NCBI RefSeq assembly: GCF_964656455.1
Contig: NC_135719.1
Location: 78,587,562-78,651,561 of the forward strand
Source of the DNA: Halichoerus grypus
Lineage: Eukaryota > Chordata > Mammalia > Carnivora > Phocidae
Reading direction: 5' to 3'
DNA: 64,000 bases
In this document: positions 1 through 11,065 of the stretch, in pieces
Position numbering within the stretch: the stretch's first letter is position 1
Layout of the letters: each line of letters begins with the position of its first letter
Translations under genes and position numbers: made by a program
The notes under the pieces: model-generated
Seen by the model: only the letters and a program-made list of their open reading frames with translations
Told to the model about the DNA's origin: nothing
Databases searched by the model: none

Positions 1-1258
1 CCTATTTCTTTTATTTTTATTATTTTTTTCATTTATTTTCTTATATTTTCCAGTACCTTTTTAAATTTTTTATTAATTTTTTAGATTTTTGTATATATTC
101 TTTTCATATATTTTGGTTTTTGTTATTTTTTGGGGGGGGGATCTAGATTCTTTTTAACAAGCAAACCAAAACACACCCAGGATCTAGATTTTGTTTGTTT
201 GTTTTCTTGTTTTGTGTTTTTGTTTTCTTTTTCTTTTTGCTTTGTCTTGGTTTTTTGTTTGTTTCTTTTTGCTTTTGTTGTTCTTTTTTCTCTTTCTTCT
301 TTTCTGGACAAAATGACAAGATGGAAGAATTCGCCCCCAAAAAATGAACACAAGGTAGAACTCACAGCCAGGGATTTAATCAACACAGATATAAGTAAGA
401 TGTCCAAACTAGAATTTAAAACAATGATTATAAGGATACTACCTGGGCTTGAAAAAAGCATAGAATGCACTAGAGAATCCCTTGATGCAGAGATGAAAGA
501 ACTAAAATCAAGTCAAGCCAAATTAAAAATGCCATAACCAAGATGCAAACATAAATGGAGACCTTAAAAACAAGGATGGGTGAAGCAAAGGAGCAAATCA
601 GAGATATAGAGGATAAAATTATGGAAAATAATGAAGCAGAAAAGAAGAGGGAAAGAAAGGATATGGACCACGAAGGTAGACTTAGAGAACTCAGTGACTT
701 AGTAAATCATAATAACATTGATATCATAAGAGTACCAGAAGATGAAGAGAGAGATAAAGGAGCGAGGTTTATTCAAGCAAATTATAGCTGAAAACTTCCC
801 TAATCTGGGGAAGGACACAGTAATCAAAATCCAAGAAACACGGAGAACTCCCGTTAAATTCAAGAAAAGCCAGCCATCACCAAGGCATATCATAGTCAAA
901 TTCACAAAATATACAAGGAAATAGGCTAGGAAAGAATCCTGAAAGCAGCAAGGGAAAAAAGGCCCTTAATCTACAAGGGAAGACACAGTAGATCTGTCCA
1001 GAGACATAGCAGGCCAGAAAGGAGTGGAAGGAAATATTCAACATGTTGAATGGGAAAAATGTGCAGCCAAGAATTCTTTATCCACTAGGCAGAGGGGAAG
1101 TGGGTACAGGGATGGATTAAATAGGTGATAGGGATTAAGGAGGGCACTTGTGATGAGCACCAGGTGTTTATGAAAGTGTTGAGTCACTATACTGTACACC
1201 TGAAACTAATATTAGACTGTATGTTAACTAACTGGAATCTAAATAAAAACTTTTAAAA
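1..1258 (+). mobile_element. L1 element, forward, ORF1 joined directly to 3' UTR (ORF2 missing)
   Basis: A T-rich stretch (1-310) resembles the sense strand of the 5' UTR seen in the two reverse L1s of this window. It is followed by a decayed L1 ORF1 (311-1085). At about 1085 the ORF1 text stops and a typical carnivore L1 3' UTR begins, ending in an A-rich tail near 1258. All of ORF2 and the last part of ORF1 are absent, so this is an internally deleted copy. Its left end lies outside the window, so no target-site duplication can be assessed. The outcome resembles HAL1 (ORF1-only) elements, but the truncated ORF1 argues for a simple deletion or splicing product. Confidence 0.75.
311..1085 (+). 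pseudogene. L1 ORF1p relic
   Basis: L1 ORF1p is the RNA-binding trimeric chaperone of the L1 particle. The start MTRWKNSPPKN at 311 aligns with MTRWKKSPQKK of copy A at 8594 (reverse). The coiled-coil part (ISKMSKLEFK..., KSIECTRESLDAEMKELKSS) is readable to about 537. After a frame change it resumes at about 555-790 and then in another frame to about 924 (FPNLGKD..., KFKKSQPSPRHI). The C-terminal part ends with QPRILYPL at about 1080, where the deletion starts. At least three frame breaks make it non-coding. The region around 790-830 lacks the 17-bp inverted repeat found in the younger copies. Confidence 0.75.
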
Positions 1259-1532
1259 AATAAATAGATTCTTCCCTTGGTGTAAGGTTAAAAAAATAAA
1301 TTAAAAATTAAAAAGATTATATAAGGTAATAATTGTAACATAGTATAATATTTATAGGTATAATGTGTGTAACAATAATATCACAAAAAAGAGGAAAAGG
1401 GAATAGAGCTATATAGAAGTACTGTTTCTAGTTCTCACTGTAATAAAGTTGATATAAATCTGAAGCTGATGCTGATGAGTTAAGATACACAGTAAGACCT
1501 GGAACAACCACTAAGGAAATAATTGAAAAATA

Positions 1533-1721
1533 GGGGTGCCTGGGTGGCTCAGTCAGTTAAGCATCCAACTCTTGATTTTGGCTCAGATCATGATCTCAGG
1601 GTTGTGAGGTCCAGCTCTGTGTTGGGCTCTGCACTGGGCGTGGACCTAAGAGTCTCTCTCCTTCTCCTTTTGCTCCTCTCCCACCTCTCTCCCTCTCTCC
1701 CCCTCTCAAAAAAAAAAAAAT
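1533..1721 (+). mobile_element. Can-SINE (SINEC), forward
   Basis: The head GGGGTGCCTGGGTGGCTCAG is the tRNA-Lys-derived Can-SINE start with the A box. A pyrimidine-rich (CT) segment follows and the element ends in an A run at about 1708-1721. It is diverged and belongs to an older subtype than the copies at 20.8 and 27.7 kb. I could not find a convincing target-site duplication. It lies inside the old L1. Confidence 0.85.
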
Positions 1722-2084
1722 TAAAATCATTAAAGAAGCTTAACTACATTAAAAATATTCAGTGCAAAAGAAAATAGTAAAGGTGAAGTAGAAGAATTAA
1801 AAAAACATGAGACATAGAGAAAATAAAAAGCATAATGGCAGATGTAAATCCAGTAATATTAATACCAACTTTAAATGTTAATGCATTAAATAACCCAATC
1901 AAAAGACAAATTGTCAGACTGGATAAAAAGCAAAATAAGATACAGATATATTCTGTTTAAAAGAGACACATTGTAGATTCAAAGATAGAGATTGCAAGTT
2001 AATAATGGAAAATGATATATCAGGCAAACAACAACCACAGAAAAGCTGTAGTGAGTATACTAACATCAGACAAAATAGACTTTA

Positions 2085-2292
2085 TTTTATTTATTTTTTA
2101 AAGATTTTATTTATTTATTTATTTACTTATTTCTTATCAGAAAGAGAGCACAGGCAGGGGGAGAGGCAGGCAGAGGGAGAAGCAGGCTTCCTGCTGAGCA
2201 AGGAGCCTGACGCGGGACTCAATCCCAGGACCCTGAGATCATGACCTGAGCCGAAAGCAGATGCTTAACCCACTGAGCTACCCAGGTGTCCC
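2085..2292 (-). mobile_element. Can-SINE, reverse, with 17-bp TSD
   Basis: This reverse-oriented Can-SINE begins with the T-rich tail (TTTATTTATTTATT) and ends with the reverse complement of the conserved head. It is flanked by a perfect 17-bp duplication AGACAAAATAGACTTTA at 2068-2084 and 2293-2309. The inserted copy interrupts the endonuclease part of the old L1 ORF2. Confidence 0.92.
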
Positions 2293-3789
2293 AGACAAAA
2301 TAGACTTTAAAACAAAAATCTACTAGAGATAACAAGAGACATTTTATAATGATAAAAGGGTCAATCCATAAGGAAGATAGAACAATCATAAACTATAGGA
2401 GCCTAATAACAGAGCACCAATGTGTGTGAAGGAAAAAGTGACAACAATGAGGGGAGATATAGACAATTCAACAGTAATAGTTGGATCATAGTTGGAGACT
2501 TCAATACCTCACTTTCAAAAATGGGTAGAACAACTAGTCAGAACATCAAGGAAATAAAAGATTTGAACAATACTATAAACCAACTAGATCTAATATCAAT
2601 AGAATAGTTCACCAAACAGCAGTATATATGTTTTCAAGTGCATATGGCTCATTCTCCAGAATAGACCATATACTAGTCCATAAAACAAATATCCGTAAAT
2701 AGATTGAAATAGTAACAAACGTGGTCTCTGAACTTAATGGAATAATAGAAATCAATTAAAAAAAAGAAATTTGGTAAACTCACAAATATGTGGAAATTAA
2801 ACAATACACTTCTAAATAACCAACTCAAAGAAGTAATGAAAGGAAAATTAGAATATCCTTTGAGGTGAATTAAAATGAAGACACAACATACCCAAACTTA
2901 TGGGATACAGCTAAAGCAGCACTGTTTACAGAGAAATTTACAGCTGTAAACACTTATATTTATAAAAAGAATAAAGATCTCAAATCTATAACCTAATCTT
3001 CCACCTTAAGACACTGGAAAAAAGACAAAACTTTTAATGCAAGCAAAAGGAAATAACAAAGATTAGAGCAGAAACTGATGAAATAGAAAATATTAAATTA
3101 ATAGACAAAATGAATGAAACCAAAAGGTTCTTTGAAAAGATCAACATAATTGACAACCCATTACCTAGACTGACAAAGAGAAAAGGAGATAAGAGTCAAA
3201 TGACAAACATAAACTCAGCAAGGGTTACCACTACTGACCTTACAGAACTAAAAAAGATTATAATAAATACTCTGAATAATTGTATGCTAATAAATTATGT
3301 AGGTGAAATAAACAAATTCCTAGAAATACACAAACTACTTAAATTGACTAGAGGATAAATAATCTGAGTAGACCTTAAAAAAAAAGAAAGGGAAGATGAG
3401 AAATGTGAAATAATTGAAATGGGATCAAGAAGTGCCACTTTTCTTTGATAGATCTCCATTGGTTGATACTAGATTCTTGGTTAGCCTCTTTTTGACCACT
3501 GTATTTTTTTTAAATTAACATATAATGTATTATTTGTTTCAGAGGTACAGGTCTGTGATTCAACAGTCTTACACAATTCACAGTGCTCACCATAGCACAT
3601 ACCCTCTCCAAAGCCTATCACCCAGCCACCCCATCCCTCCAACCCCCCTCCACTCCAGCAACCCTCAGTTTGTTTCCTGAGATTAAGAGTCTCTTATGGT
3701 TTATCTCCTTCTCTGATTTTATCTTGTTTCATTTTTCCCTCCCTTCCCCTATCATCCTCTGCCTTGTTTCTCAAATTCCACATATTAGT

Positions 3790-6700
3790 TGAGATCATGG
3801 GATAATTGTCTTTCTCTGATTGACTTATTTCGCTTAGCATGATACCCTCCACTTCCATCCAAGTTGATGTAAATGGCAAGATTTCAATTATTTTGATGGC
3901 TGCATAATATTCCATTGTGTGTGTGTATATATATATATACATATACCACATCTTCTTTATCCATTCATCTGTTGATGGACATCTTGGCTCTTTCCATAGT
4001 TTGGCTATTGTGGAAAATGCTGCTATAAACATTGGGGTGCACATCCCCTTTGGATCACTACATTTGTATCTTTGGAGTAAATACCCCGTAGTGCAATTGC
4101 TGGGTTGTAGAGTAGCTCTATTTTCAACTTTTTGAGGAACCTCCATACAGTTTTCCAGAATGGCTGCACCAGCTTGCATTCCACTACCAGTGTAGGAGTG
4201 TTCCCCTTTCTCCACATTTTCACCAACATCTGTCATTTCCTCAGTTGTTAATTTTAGCCATTCTAACTGGTGTGAGGTGGTATGTCATTGAGGTTTTGAT
4301 TTGGATTTCCCTGATGCCGAGCGATGTTGAGCACTTTTTCATGCGTCTGTTGGCCATTTGGATGTCTTCTTTGGAAAAATGTCTGTTCATGTCTTCTGCC
4401 CATTTCTTGATTGGATTCTTTGTTCTTTCAGTGTTGAATTTGTTAAGTTCTTTATAGATTTTGGATACTAGCCCTTTATCTGATAGGTCATTTGCAAATA
4501 TCTTCTCCCATTCTGTCTGTTGTCTTTTGGTTTTGTTGACTGTTTCCTTTGCTGTGTAAAAGCTTTTTATCTTGATGAAGTCCCAATAGTTCATTTTTAC
4601 CCTTGTTTCCCTTGCCTTTGGTGATGTTTCTAGGAAGAAGTTGCTGCGGCTGAGGTCGAAGAGGTTGCTGCCTGTGTTCTCCTTTAGGATTTTGATGGAC
4701 TCCTGTCTCACATTTAGGTCTTTCAACCATTTAGAGTCTATTTTTGTGTGTGGTGTAAGGAAATGGTCCAGTTTCATTCTTCTGCATGTGGCTGTCCAAT
4801 TTTCCCAACACCATTTGTTGAAGAGACTGTCTTTTTTCCACTGGACATTCTTTCCTGCTTTGTCGAAGATTAGTTGACCATAGAGTTGAGGGTCCATTTC
4901 TGGGCTCTCTATTCTGTTCCATTGATCTATGTGTCTGTTTTTGTGCCAGTACCATACTGTCTTGATGATGACAGCTTTGTAGTAGAGCTTGAAGTCCAGA
5001 ACTGTGATGCCACCAGCTTTGCTTTTCTTTTTCAACATTCCTCTGGTTATTCAGGGTCTTCTCTGGTTCCATACAAATTTTAGGATTATTTGCTCCATTT
5101 CTTTGAAAAAAGTGGATTGTATTTTGATAGTGACTGCTTTAAATGTGTAGATTGCTCTAGGTAGCATTGCCATCTTCACAATATTTGTTCTTCCAACCCA
5201 TGAGCATGGAACGTTTTTCCGTTTCTTTTTGTCTTCCTCAATTTCTTTCATGAGTATTTTATAGTTTTCTGAGTACAGATTCTTTGCCTCTTTGGTTAGA
5301 TTTATTCCTAGGTATCTTATGGTTTTGGGTGCAATTGTAAATGGGATTGACTCCTTAATTTCTCTTTCTTCTGTCTTGTTGTTGGTGTATAGGAATGCCC
5401 CTGATTTCTGTGCATTCATTTTATATCCTGCCACTTTACTGAATTCCTGTATGAGTTCTAGCAGTTTTGGGGTGGACTCTTTTGGGTTTTCCAGATAGAG
5501 TATCATATCCTCTGCAGAGTGAGAGTTTGACTTCTTCATTGCCGATTCGGATGCTTTTAATTTCTTTTTGTTGTCTGATTGCTGTGGCTAGGACTTCTAT
5601 ACTATGTTGAATAGCAGTGGTGATAGGGGACATCCCTGCCGTGTTCCTGACCTTAGGGGGAAAGCTCTCAGTTTTTCCCCATTGAGAATGATATTCGCTG
5701 TGGGTTTTTCATAGATGGCTTTTATGATATTGAGGTATGTACCCTCTATTCCTATACTCTGAAGAGTTTTGATCAAGAAAGGATGCTGTACCTTGTCAAA
5801 TGCTTTTTCTGCATCTATTGAGAGGATCATATGGTTCTTCTTCTTTCTATTATTAATGTATTGTATCACATTGATTGATTTGCGGATGTTGAACCAACCT
5901 TGCAGCCCAGGGATAAATCCCACTTGGTCGTGGTGAAGAATCCTTTTAATGTACTGTTGGATCCTATTGGCTAGTATTTTGGTGAGAATTTTTGCATCCA
6001 TGTTCATCAAGGATATTGGTCTGTAATTCTCCTTTTTGATGGGGTCTTTGTCTGGTTTTGGGATCAAGGTAATGGTGGCCTCATAAAATGAGTTTGGAAG
6101 TCTTTCTTCCATTTCTATTTTTTGGAACAGTTTCAGAAGAATAACTATTAATTCTTCTTTAAATGTTTGGTAGAATTCCCCTGGGAAGCCGTCTGGCCCT
6201 GGGCTCTTGTTTGTTGGGAGATTTTTGATGACTGCTTCAATTTCCTTAGTGGCTATAGGTCTGTTCAGGTTTTCTATTTCTTCCTGGTTCAGGTTTGGTA
6301 GTTGATACATCTCTAGGAATGCATCCAATTCATCCAGATTATCTAATATGCTGGCATATAGTTGCTCATAATATGTTCTTATAATTGTTTGTATTTCTCT
6401 GGTGTTGGTTGTGATCTCTCCTCTTTCATTCCTGATTTTATTTATTTGGGTCCTTTCTCTTTTCTTTTTGATAAGTCTGGTCAGGGGTTTCTCAATCTTG
6501 TTAATTCTTTCAAAGAACCAGCTCCTAGTTTCATTGATCTGTTCTACTGTTCTTTTAGTTTCTATTTCATTGATTTCTGCTCTGATCTTTATTATTTCTC
6601 TTCTCCTGCTGGGTTTAAGCTTTATTTGCTGCTCTTTCTCCAGCTCCTTAGGTGTAGAGTTGGGTTGTATATTTGAGACCTTTCTTGTTTCTTGAGAAAG

Positions 6701-7600
6701 GCTTGTATTGCTATATACTTTCCTCTCAGGACAGTCTTTGCTGCATCCAAAAGATTTTGAACAGTTGTGTTTTCATTTTCATTTGTTTCCATGAATTTTT
6801 TTAATTCTTCTTTAATTTCCTGGTTGACCCATTCATTCTTCAGTAGGATGCTCTTTAGCCTCCATGTATTTGAGTTCTTTCCAACTTTCCTCTTGTGATT
6901 TGAGTTCTAGTTTCAAAGCATTGTGGTCTGAAAATATGCAGGGAATGATCCCAATCTTTTGGTACTGGTTGAGACCTGATTTTGTGACCTAGGATGTGAT
7001 CTATTCTGGAGAATGTTCCATGGGCACTGGAGAAGAATGTGTATTCTGTTGCTTTGGGATGGAATGTTCTGAATATATCTGTGAAGTCCATTTGGTCCAA
7101 TGTGTCATTTAAAGTCTGTTTCCTTTTTGATCTTTTGCTTAGATGATCTGTCCCTTTCAGTGAGGAGGGAGCAGAAGTCCCCTACTATTATTGTATTGTT
7201 GTCGATGTGTTTCTTTGCTTTTGTTATTAATTGGCTTATATAATTGGCTGCTGCCATGTTAGGGGCATAGATATTTACAATTGTTAGATCTTCTTGTTGG
7301 ACAGACCCTTTAAGTATGATATAGGGTCCTTCCTCATCTCTTATTATAGTCTTTGGTTTAAAATCGAATTTGTCTGATATAAGGATTGCCACCCCAGCTT
7401 TCTTTTGGTGTCCATTAGCATGGTAAATTGTTTTTCACCCCCTCACTTTCAATCTAGAGGTGTCTTTGGGTCTAAAATGAGTCTTTTGCAGACAGCATAT
7501 TGAGGGCTCTTGTTTTTTTATACAGTCTGATACCCTGTGTCTTTTGATTGGGGCATTTAGCCCATTTACATTCAGGGTAACTATTGAAAGATGTGAATTT
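3790..7600 (-). pseudogene. L1 ORF2 (endonuclease/reverse transcriptase), copy A, broken
   Basis: ORF2p nicks DNA and reverse-transcribes L1 RNA. In reverse order the endonuclease lies at about 6855-7392, the reverse transcriptase at 5051-6328 and the C-terminal Cys-rich domain at 3700-5040. RT motif A is intact ([11 protein letters not shown], in the frame covering 5597-6328). The FADD catalytic motif is destroyed: near 5510-5535 a small deletion plus a substitution leaves SAEDM. The endonuclease GDFN has become GDFC. There are at least five frame changes. It cannot encode an active enzyme. Confidence 0.9.
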
Positions 7601-7689
7601 AGTGCCATTGTATTGCCTGTAAGGTGACTGTTACTGTATATTGTCTCTGTTCCTTTCTGGTCTATGTTACTTTTAGGCTCTCTCTTTGC

Positions 7690-8594
7690 TCAGAGGACCC
7701 CTTTCAAGATTTCTTGTAGGGCTGGTTTCGTGTTTGCACATTCCTTTAGTTTTTGTTTGTCCTGGAAGCTTTTTAATCTCTCTTTCTATTTTCAATGACA
7801 GCCTAGCTGGATATAGTATTCTTGGCTGCATATTTTTCTCATTTAGTGCTCTGAATATATCCTGCCAGTCCTTTCTGGCCTACCAGGTCTCTGTGGATAG
7901 GTCTGATGCCAATCTAATGTTTCTGCCATTGTAGTTTAATGATTTCTTGTCCCGAGCTGCCTTCAGGATTTTCTCTTTGTCTCTGAGACTCGTACATTTT
8001 ACTATTAGATTTTGGGGTGTTGACCTCTTTTTATTGATTTTGAGGGGGCTTCTCTGTGCCTCCTGGATTTTGATGCCTGTTTCCTTCCCCAAATTAGGGA
8101 AGGAAACAGGCATACAATTTGCTATAATTTGCTCCAATATACCTTCTGTCCCTCTCTCATTCTTCTTCTTCTGGGATCCCAATTATTCTAATATTGTTTT
8201 GTCTTATGGTATCACTTATCTCTCGAATTCTGCCCTCGTGATCCAGTAGTTGTTTATCTCTCTTTTTCTCAGCTTCTTTATTTTCCATCATTTGGTCTTC
8301 TATCTCACTGATTCTGTCTTCTGCCTCATTTATCCTAGCAGTTAGAGTCTCCATTTTTGATTGCACCTCATTAATAGCCTTTTTGATTTTGACTTGGTTA
8401 GATTTTAGTTCTTTTATTTCTCTAGAAAGGGTTTCTCTAATATCTTCCATGCTTTTTTCAAGCCCAGCTAGAATCTTTAAAATCATCATTCTGAACTCTA
8501 GTTCCGACATCTTACTAATGTCCGTATTGATTAGGTCCCTGGCAGTCGGTACTGCCTCTTCTTTTTTTTGAGGTGATTTTTTCCATCTTGTCAT
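7690..8594 (-). pseudogene. L1 ORF1p, copy A, frameshifted
   Basis: The start codon is taken at 8594 because MTRWKKSPQKKEE matches the ORF1 starts at 311 and 36741. The first frame is open to about 8157 (coiled coil with E/K-rich heptads, ending NNIRIIGIPEEEE). A frame change near 8160 follows, and the RNA-binding and C-terminal part continues at 7880-8182 (FPNLGKETGIKIQEAQ). The stop corresponding to that of copy B lies at 7690-7692. A perfect 17-bp inverted repeat lies at 8073-8113. Confidence 0.88.
8073..8113. repeat. Perfect 17-bp inverted repeat (hairpin) in ORF1 of copy A
   Basis: The arms are ATGCCTGTTTCCTTCCC (8073-8089) and its exact complement (8097-8113), around the 7-base loop CAAATTA. 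The same arms and loop occur in copy B at 36218-36258. The sense reading adds the residues MPVS in front of the conserved FPNLGKE of ORF1p. Confidence 0.95.
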
Positions 8595-9420
8595 TTTGTC
8601 CAGAGGAGAATAGATCAATGAGAGAAGAAAATGCTAACAGGGTAACAGCGACCCCAGAAAAATATACACTACACAAATCAGAAGAGTCCTGAAACTGGGG
8701 GAAAAGAAACAGAAAGAAAGAAGAAAGAAAAAAAAGAAAAAGATAAAAAAAAAAAAGAATATGCTCAAATATGATCAGGCTGGTGAATAGATCAGTGCCA
8801 CACACTAGATTTTGGGCATATTTTGGTTTCTTGGAAGAAACTGCCTCACAAAATTTTAAAGAAAAAAATTATTCTGATTATGTAGAGAGATTAAAAGCTT
8901 GATAACCAGTTATATATGTACAAAAATAAGGGTAAATATGATGAAGGGATGGAATATGACTGTAAAGATGAAAATTTTAAAAGATTTTTTAAAAGGAATT
9001 GATAAGAAGCTGGTTGAAAAAAGAAGAGAAATTTAAAACAAAAGGCGGGGGGAGAGAATGTGATCAGGCAGGAGACTAGAACAAAGCTATACAGTAGAGA
9101 TTTAGGGTATATTTTGGTCTGTTAGAAGAAACTGTATCCCAAAATTTTGAAGAGAGAACAACTTATATATATTCCAAAAATAAGGTTAACTACTATGAAG
9201 GGATAGAATATGACTCTAAAAATGAAAAATAAAAAAGATTTTTAAAAAAAGACTTCCAGAAAATGGTCAATTTTCTGTTCAGAGAGTTGCTGCTATTCTT
9301 TTCTTTGATCTCCTGTTGAGTTCGTAGGTGTTCAGAATGGTTTGATCCCTATCTAGCTGAAATCCTGGGACCAGACGAAATTTAGGTCTCCTCCTCTGCC
9401 GCCATCTTGCTACTCCTCCT
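8595..9420 (-). promoter_or_regulatory. L1 5' UTR (internal promoter region), copy A, shortened
   Basis: This is the L1 5' UTR, read in reverse from 9420. It holds two diverged tandem units (one starting at GATCAGGCTGGTGAATAG near 8774, the next at GATCAGGCAGGAGACTAG near 9062) and the extreme 5' end. The CpG-rich stretch of copy B (about 37360-37905) is missing; the junction lies at about 9250-9275. Promoter function is inferred from the L1 family and would be impaired by this loss. Confidence 0.8.
8869..8913. other. 45-bp insert in L1 copy A matching flanking DNA at 9775-9819
   Basis: The stretch starting ATTATTCTGATTATGTAGAG is absent from the matching place in copy B (about 37010-37025). 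It recurs with about three mismatches at 9775-9819, outside the L1. See the finding on templated insertion. Confidence 0.85.
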
Positions 9421-11035
9421 GGATTAGCATATCTTTTGAAATTAGTGTTATCTCATTTAAAATTCACTACAAAAAAACTGATTATTTTTTCTGAAACTGA
9501 GTATGTTTTATATTTCTCATTACAAATGAGGAGATTAAAATGCAAAATAATGTGGTAATGTATTCAAGATAATATAGTAAAATATTGCCCTGTGATGTGA
9601 ACCCAGGCCTCCAAATCTGACATCCAGTGCTCTTGATATTATACCAGCTGCATATAATGTAGTTTCCCCAAATTATTTCCTTTCACCTTATGAGTACAAG
9701 TTAAGAACAATGTAAATATTTTTAAATTTCTTGTTAATAGAGAAATATTTAATAGTCATCTAAATTTTATTGGTTATTATTCTGATTATGTAGAGATATT
9801 TAAAGCTTGATAACCACTTAACAACCTTTATATATTTAGAATGTGTCAGATATTTCTTTGCTTTTCATTTCTGTTTTCTTCCCCTACTCTATAATGATTC
9901 CGGTGAATATTATAATATGTAAACTCTCAACCCCTCATTGATTCTATTATTTACAGTATAAATTTTTCTCCAAACAGGGAAACACAGCCCTTATCCTAAA
10001 AATTAATGGAGGAACTGAGAGATAACATTTGTAATTCCACAAGTCAAATTAATAGATCTTACTTGACCTTGCTGTGGTCCAAGAAAAAAGTTATCGCTTA
10101 TGGCTTCCCTGCCCCACAATATCCATTCAGTGTACATAAAGCACTTAAGAACAATCGTAATATTTTGTGATCCATCTTTAATTCTGACCAAATTAACTTG
10201 AGTGTTTTAATAACTCTCACTGCAACTTGAACATCTGTTTATTCCCCAAGCAGCCGCTGGTCTTTTTCATGCCATGTAATTTACTGAATGGATTCTTACC
10301 AAACAGACATTATAAATACAAAGGTCCCAAGGATTGTGAGCCTCCTTTACTTAGAAATTAGGCACAGTATTGATCTGAGGTCACTCTGGAGCAATTGTCA
10401 TTACTTTGCAAGTACTAGTTGAATATTGCAATATTAATACATGTGTGGAAAGGATCTCAAAATCATCCAGATCACCCCACTTATATTATTTATGAAGAAT
10501 CAAGGTACCAGTTGATTTTATAAATTATCCTATCTTACATATCTAGGACGAGATTTGAATTCACATTTTCTGAATCTTAGGCTGCTGCTATTTCTGCTAT
10601 GCCAATTTAAGTGAGAGTTGTAACATCCATTTTAATATCAGGTATGTGGGTGCAGAAACAAATCTAAAAGTTTCTGGAATGGATAAAGTCAGAAGAACAG
10701 TGTGGGATTAAAGAAGGGGTACCCAAACTTCAGAGGGGAAAAAAGCCAACAAGTACAGGTAATTGCATGTATAAATTGGTTTAGTCTTAGTTCATTTAAA
10801 ATATATTAACGGCAAAGTTTTGAGAAAGAAAAAAGGAAAAAGCTTAGTTTAGTGGCAAGATGAAAGGAGTTTGTCATGAACTTTAAGTATACATCCTCTC
10901 AGTTGGCTTTCAATGTAGTTTGTAAAGTCTCAGATCTCAGTGGGAACTAGTTTACCTAAGAAGTCTAGTTTTAACTTTTGAGGCATATAGTATTATCTAA
11001 CTTCTCCTAGATTCACCATTATCATCTTCTGTCTC
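9421..11035. other. Single-copy AT-rich DNA, no gene seen
   Basis: No reading frame here has support beyond chance. A decayed MIR-like SINE is visible near 9505-9655 and a fainter one near 10480-10620. The rest upstream of the olfactory receptor pseudogene shows nothing I recognise. Confidence 0.6.
9505..9655 (+). repeat. MIR SINE remnant
   Basis: The text follows the MIR core (AATGAGGAGATTAAAATG..., then GTGAACCCAGG...CCAGTGCTCTTGATATTATACC). It is highly diverged, as expected for this ancient family. Confidence 0.5.
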
Positions 11036-11043
11036 TATATAAA
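11036..11043 (+). promoter_or_regulatory. Candidate TATA box of the olfactory receptor pseudogene
   Basis: TATATAAA lies in CTGTCTCTATATAAACC, about 870 bases upstream of the receptor ATG. A good splice donor follows 67 bases downstream. Position and spacing fit the usual olfactory receptor layout of a short non-coding first exon. I saw no clear Olf/EBF site nearby. No expression data are available. Confidence 0.35.
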
Positions 11044-11065
11044 CCTGTCTCCTCTTTGTTCCAAG

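Larger units (their letters stand above)
1320..3378 (+). mobile_element. Old L1 fragment, forward (start of ORF2 region)
   Basis: Degenerate L1 text runs from upstream of ORF2 through the endonuclease domain to just before the reverse transcriptase. Readable islands include IIVGDFNTSLS near 2480-2515 (endonuclease motif with the catalytic D and N kept), NQLDLISIE, and at 3110-3357 the linker NETKRFFEKINIIDNPLPRLTKR. Many stops and frame changes make it non-functional. It is interrupted by two SINEs and ends near 3378, about 125 bases before reverse L1 copy A. It is older than the SINEs inside it. Confidence 0.7.
3504..9420 (-). mobile_element. Near full-length L1, reverse (copy A)
   Basis: All L1 parts are present in reverse: 3' UTR at 3504-3790, ORF2 to about 7600, ORF1 at 7690-8594 and 5' UTR to 9420. 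The 5' end, read in reverse, contains the hallmark AGCAAGATGGCGGC. The 3' end stops at an upstream site, so it lacks the last roughly 260 bases of 3' UTR that copy B has. Compared with copy B it has lost about 545 bases of 5' UTR and gained a 45-bp insert copied from flanking DNA. The candidate TSD (TTAGCCTCTTTTTGA versus TTAGCATATCTTTTGA) is imperfect and uncertain. Confidence 0.93.

Noticed and set aside
130..310. N-terminal extension of the 135-codon forward frame at 130-537 (Phe/Cys-rich)
   Set aside because: This is the T-rich L1 5' UTR; the real ORF1 start is the MTRWK Met at 311.
2005..2244. 79-codon forward frame
   Set aside because: Its C-terminal half is a reversed Can-SINE read through by chance.
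6362..6695. 104- and 97-codon forward frames with hydrophobic, TM-like content
   Set aside because: They are antisense to L1 ORF2 in copy A; the same frames recur antisense in copy B (34555-34832).
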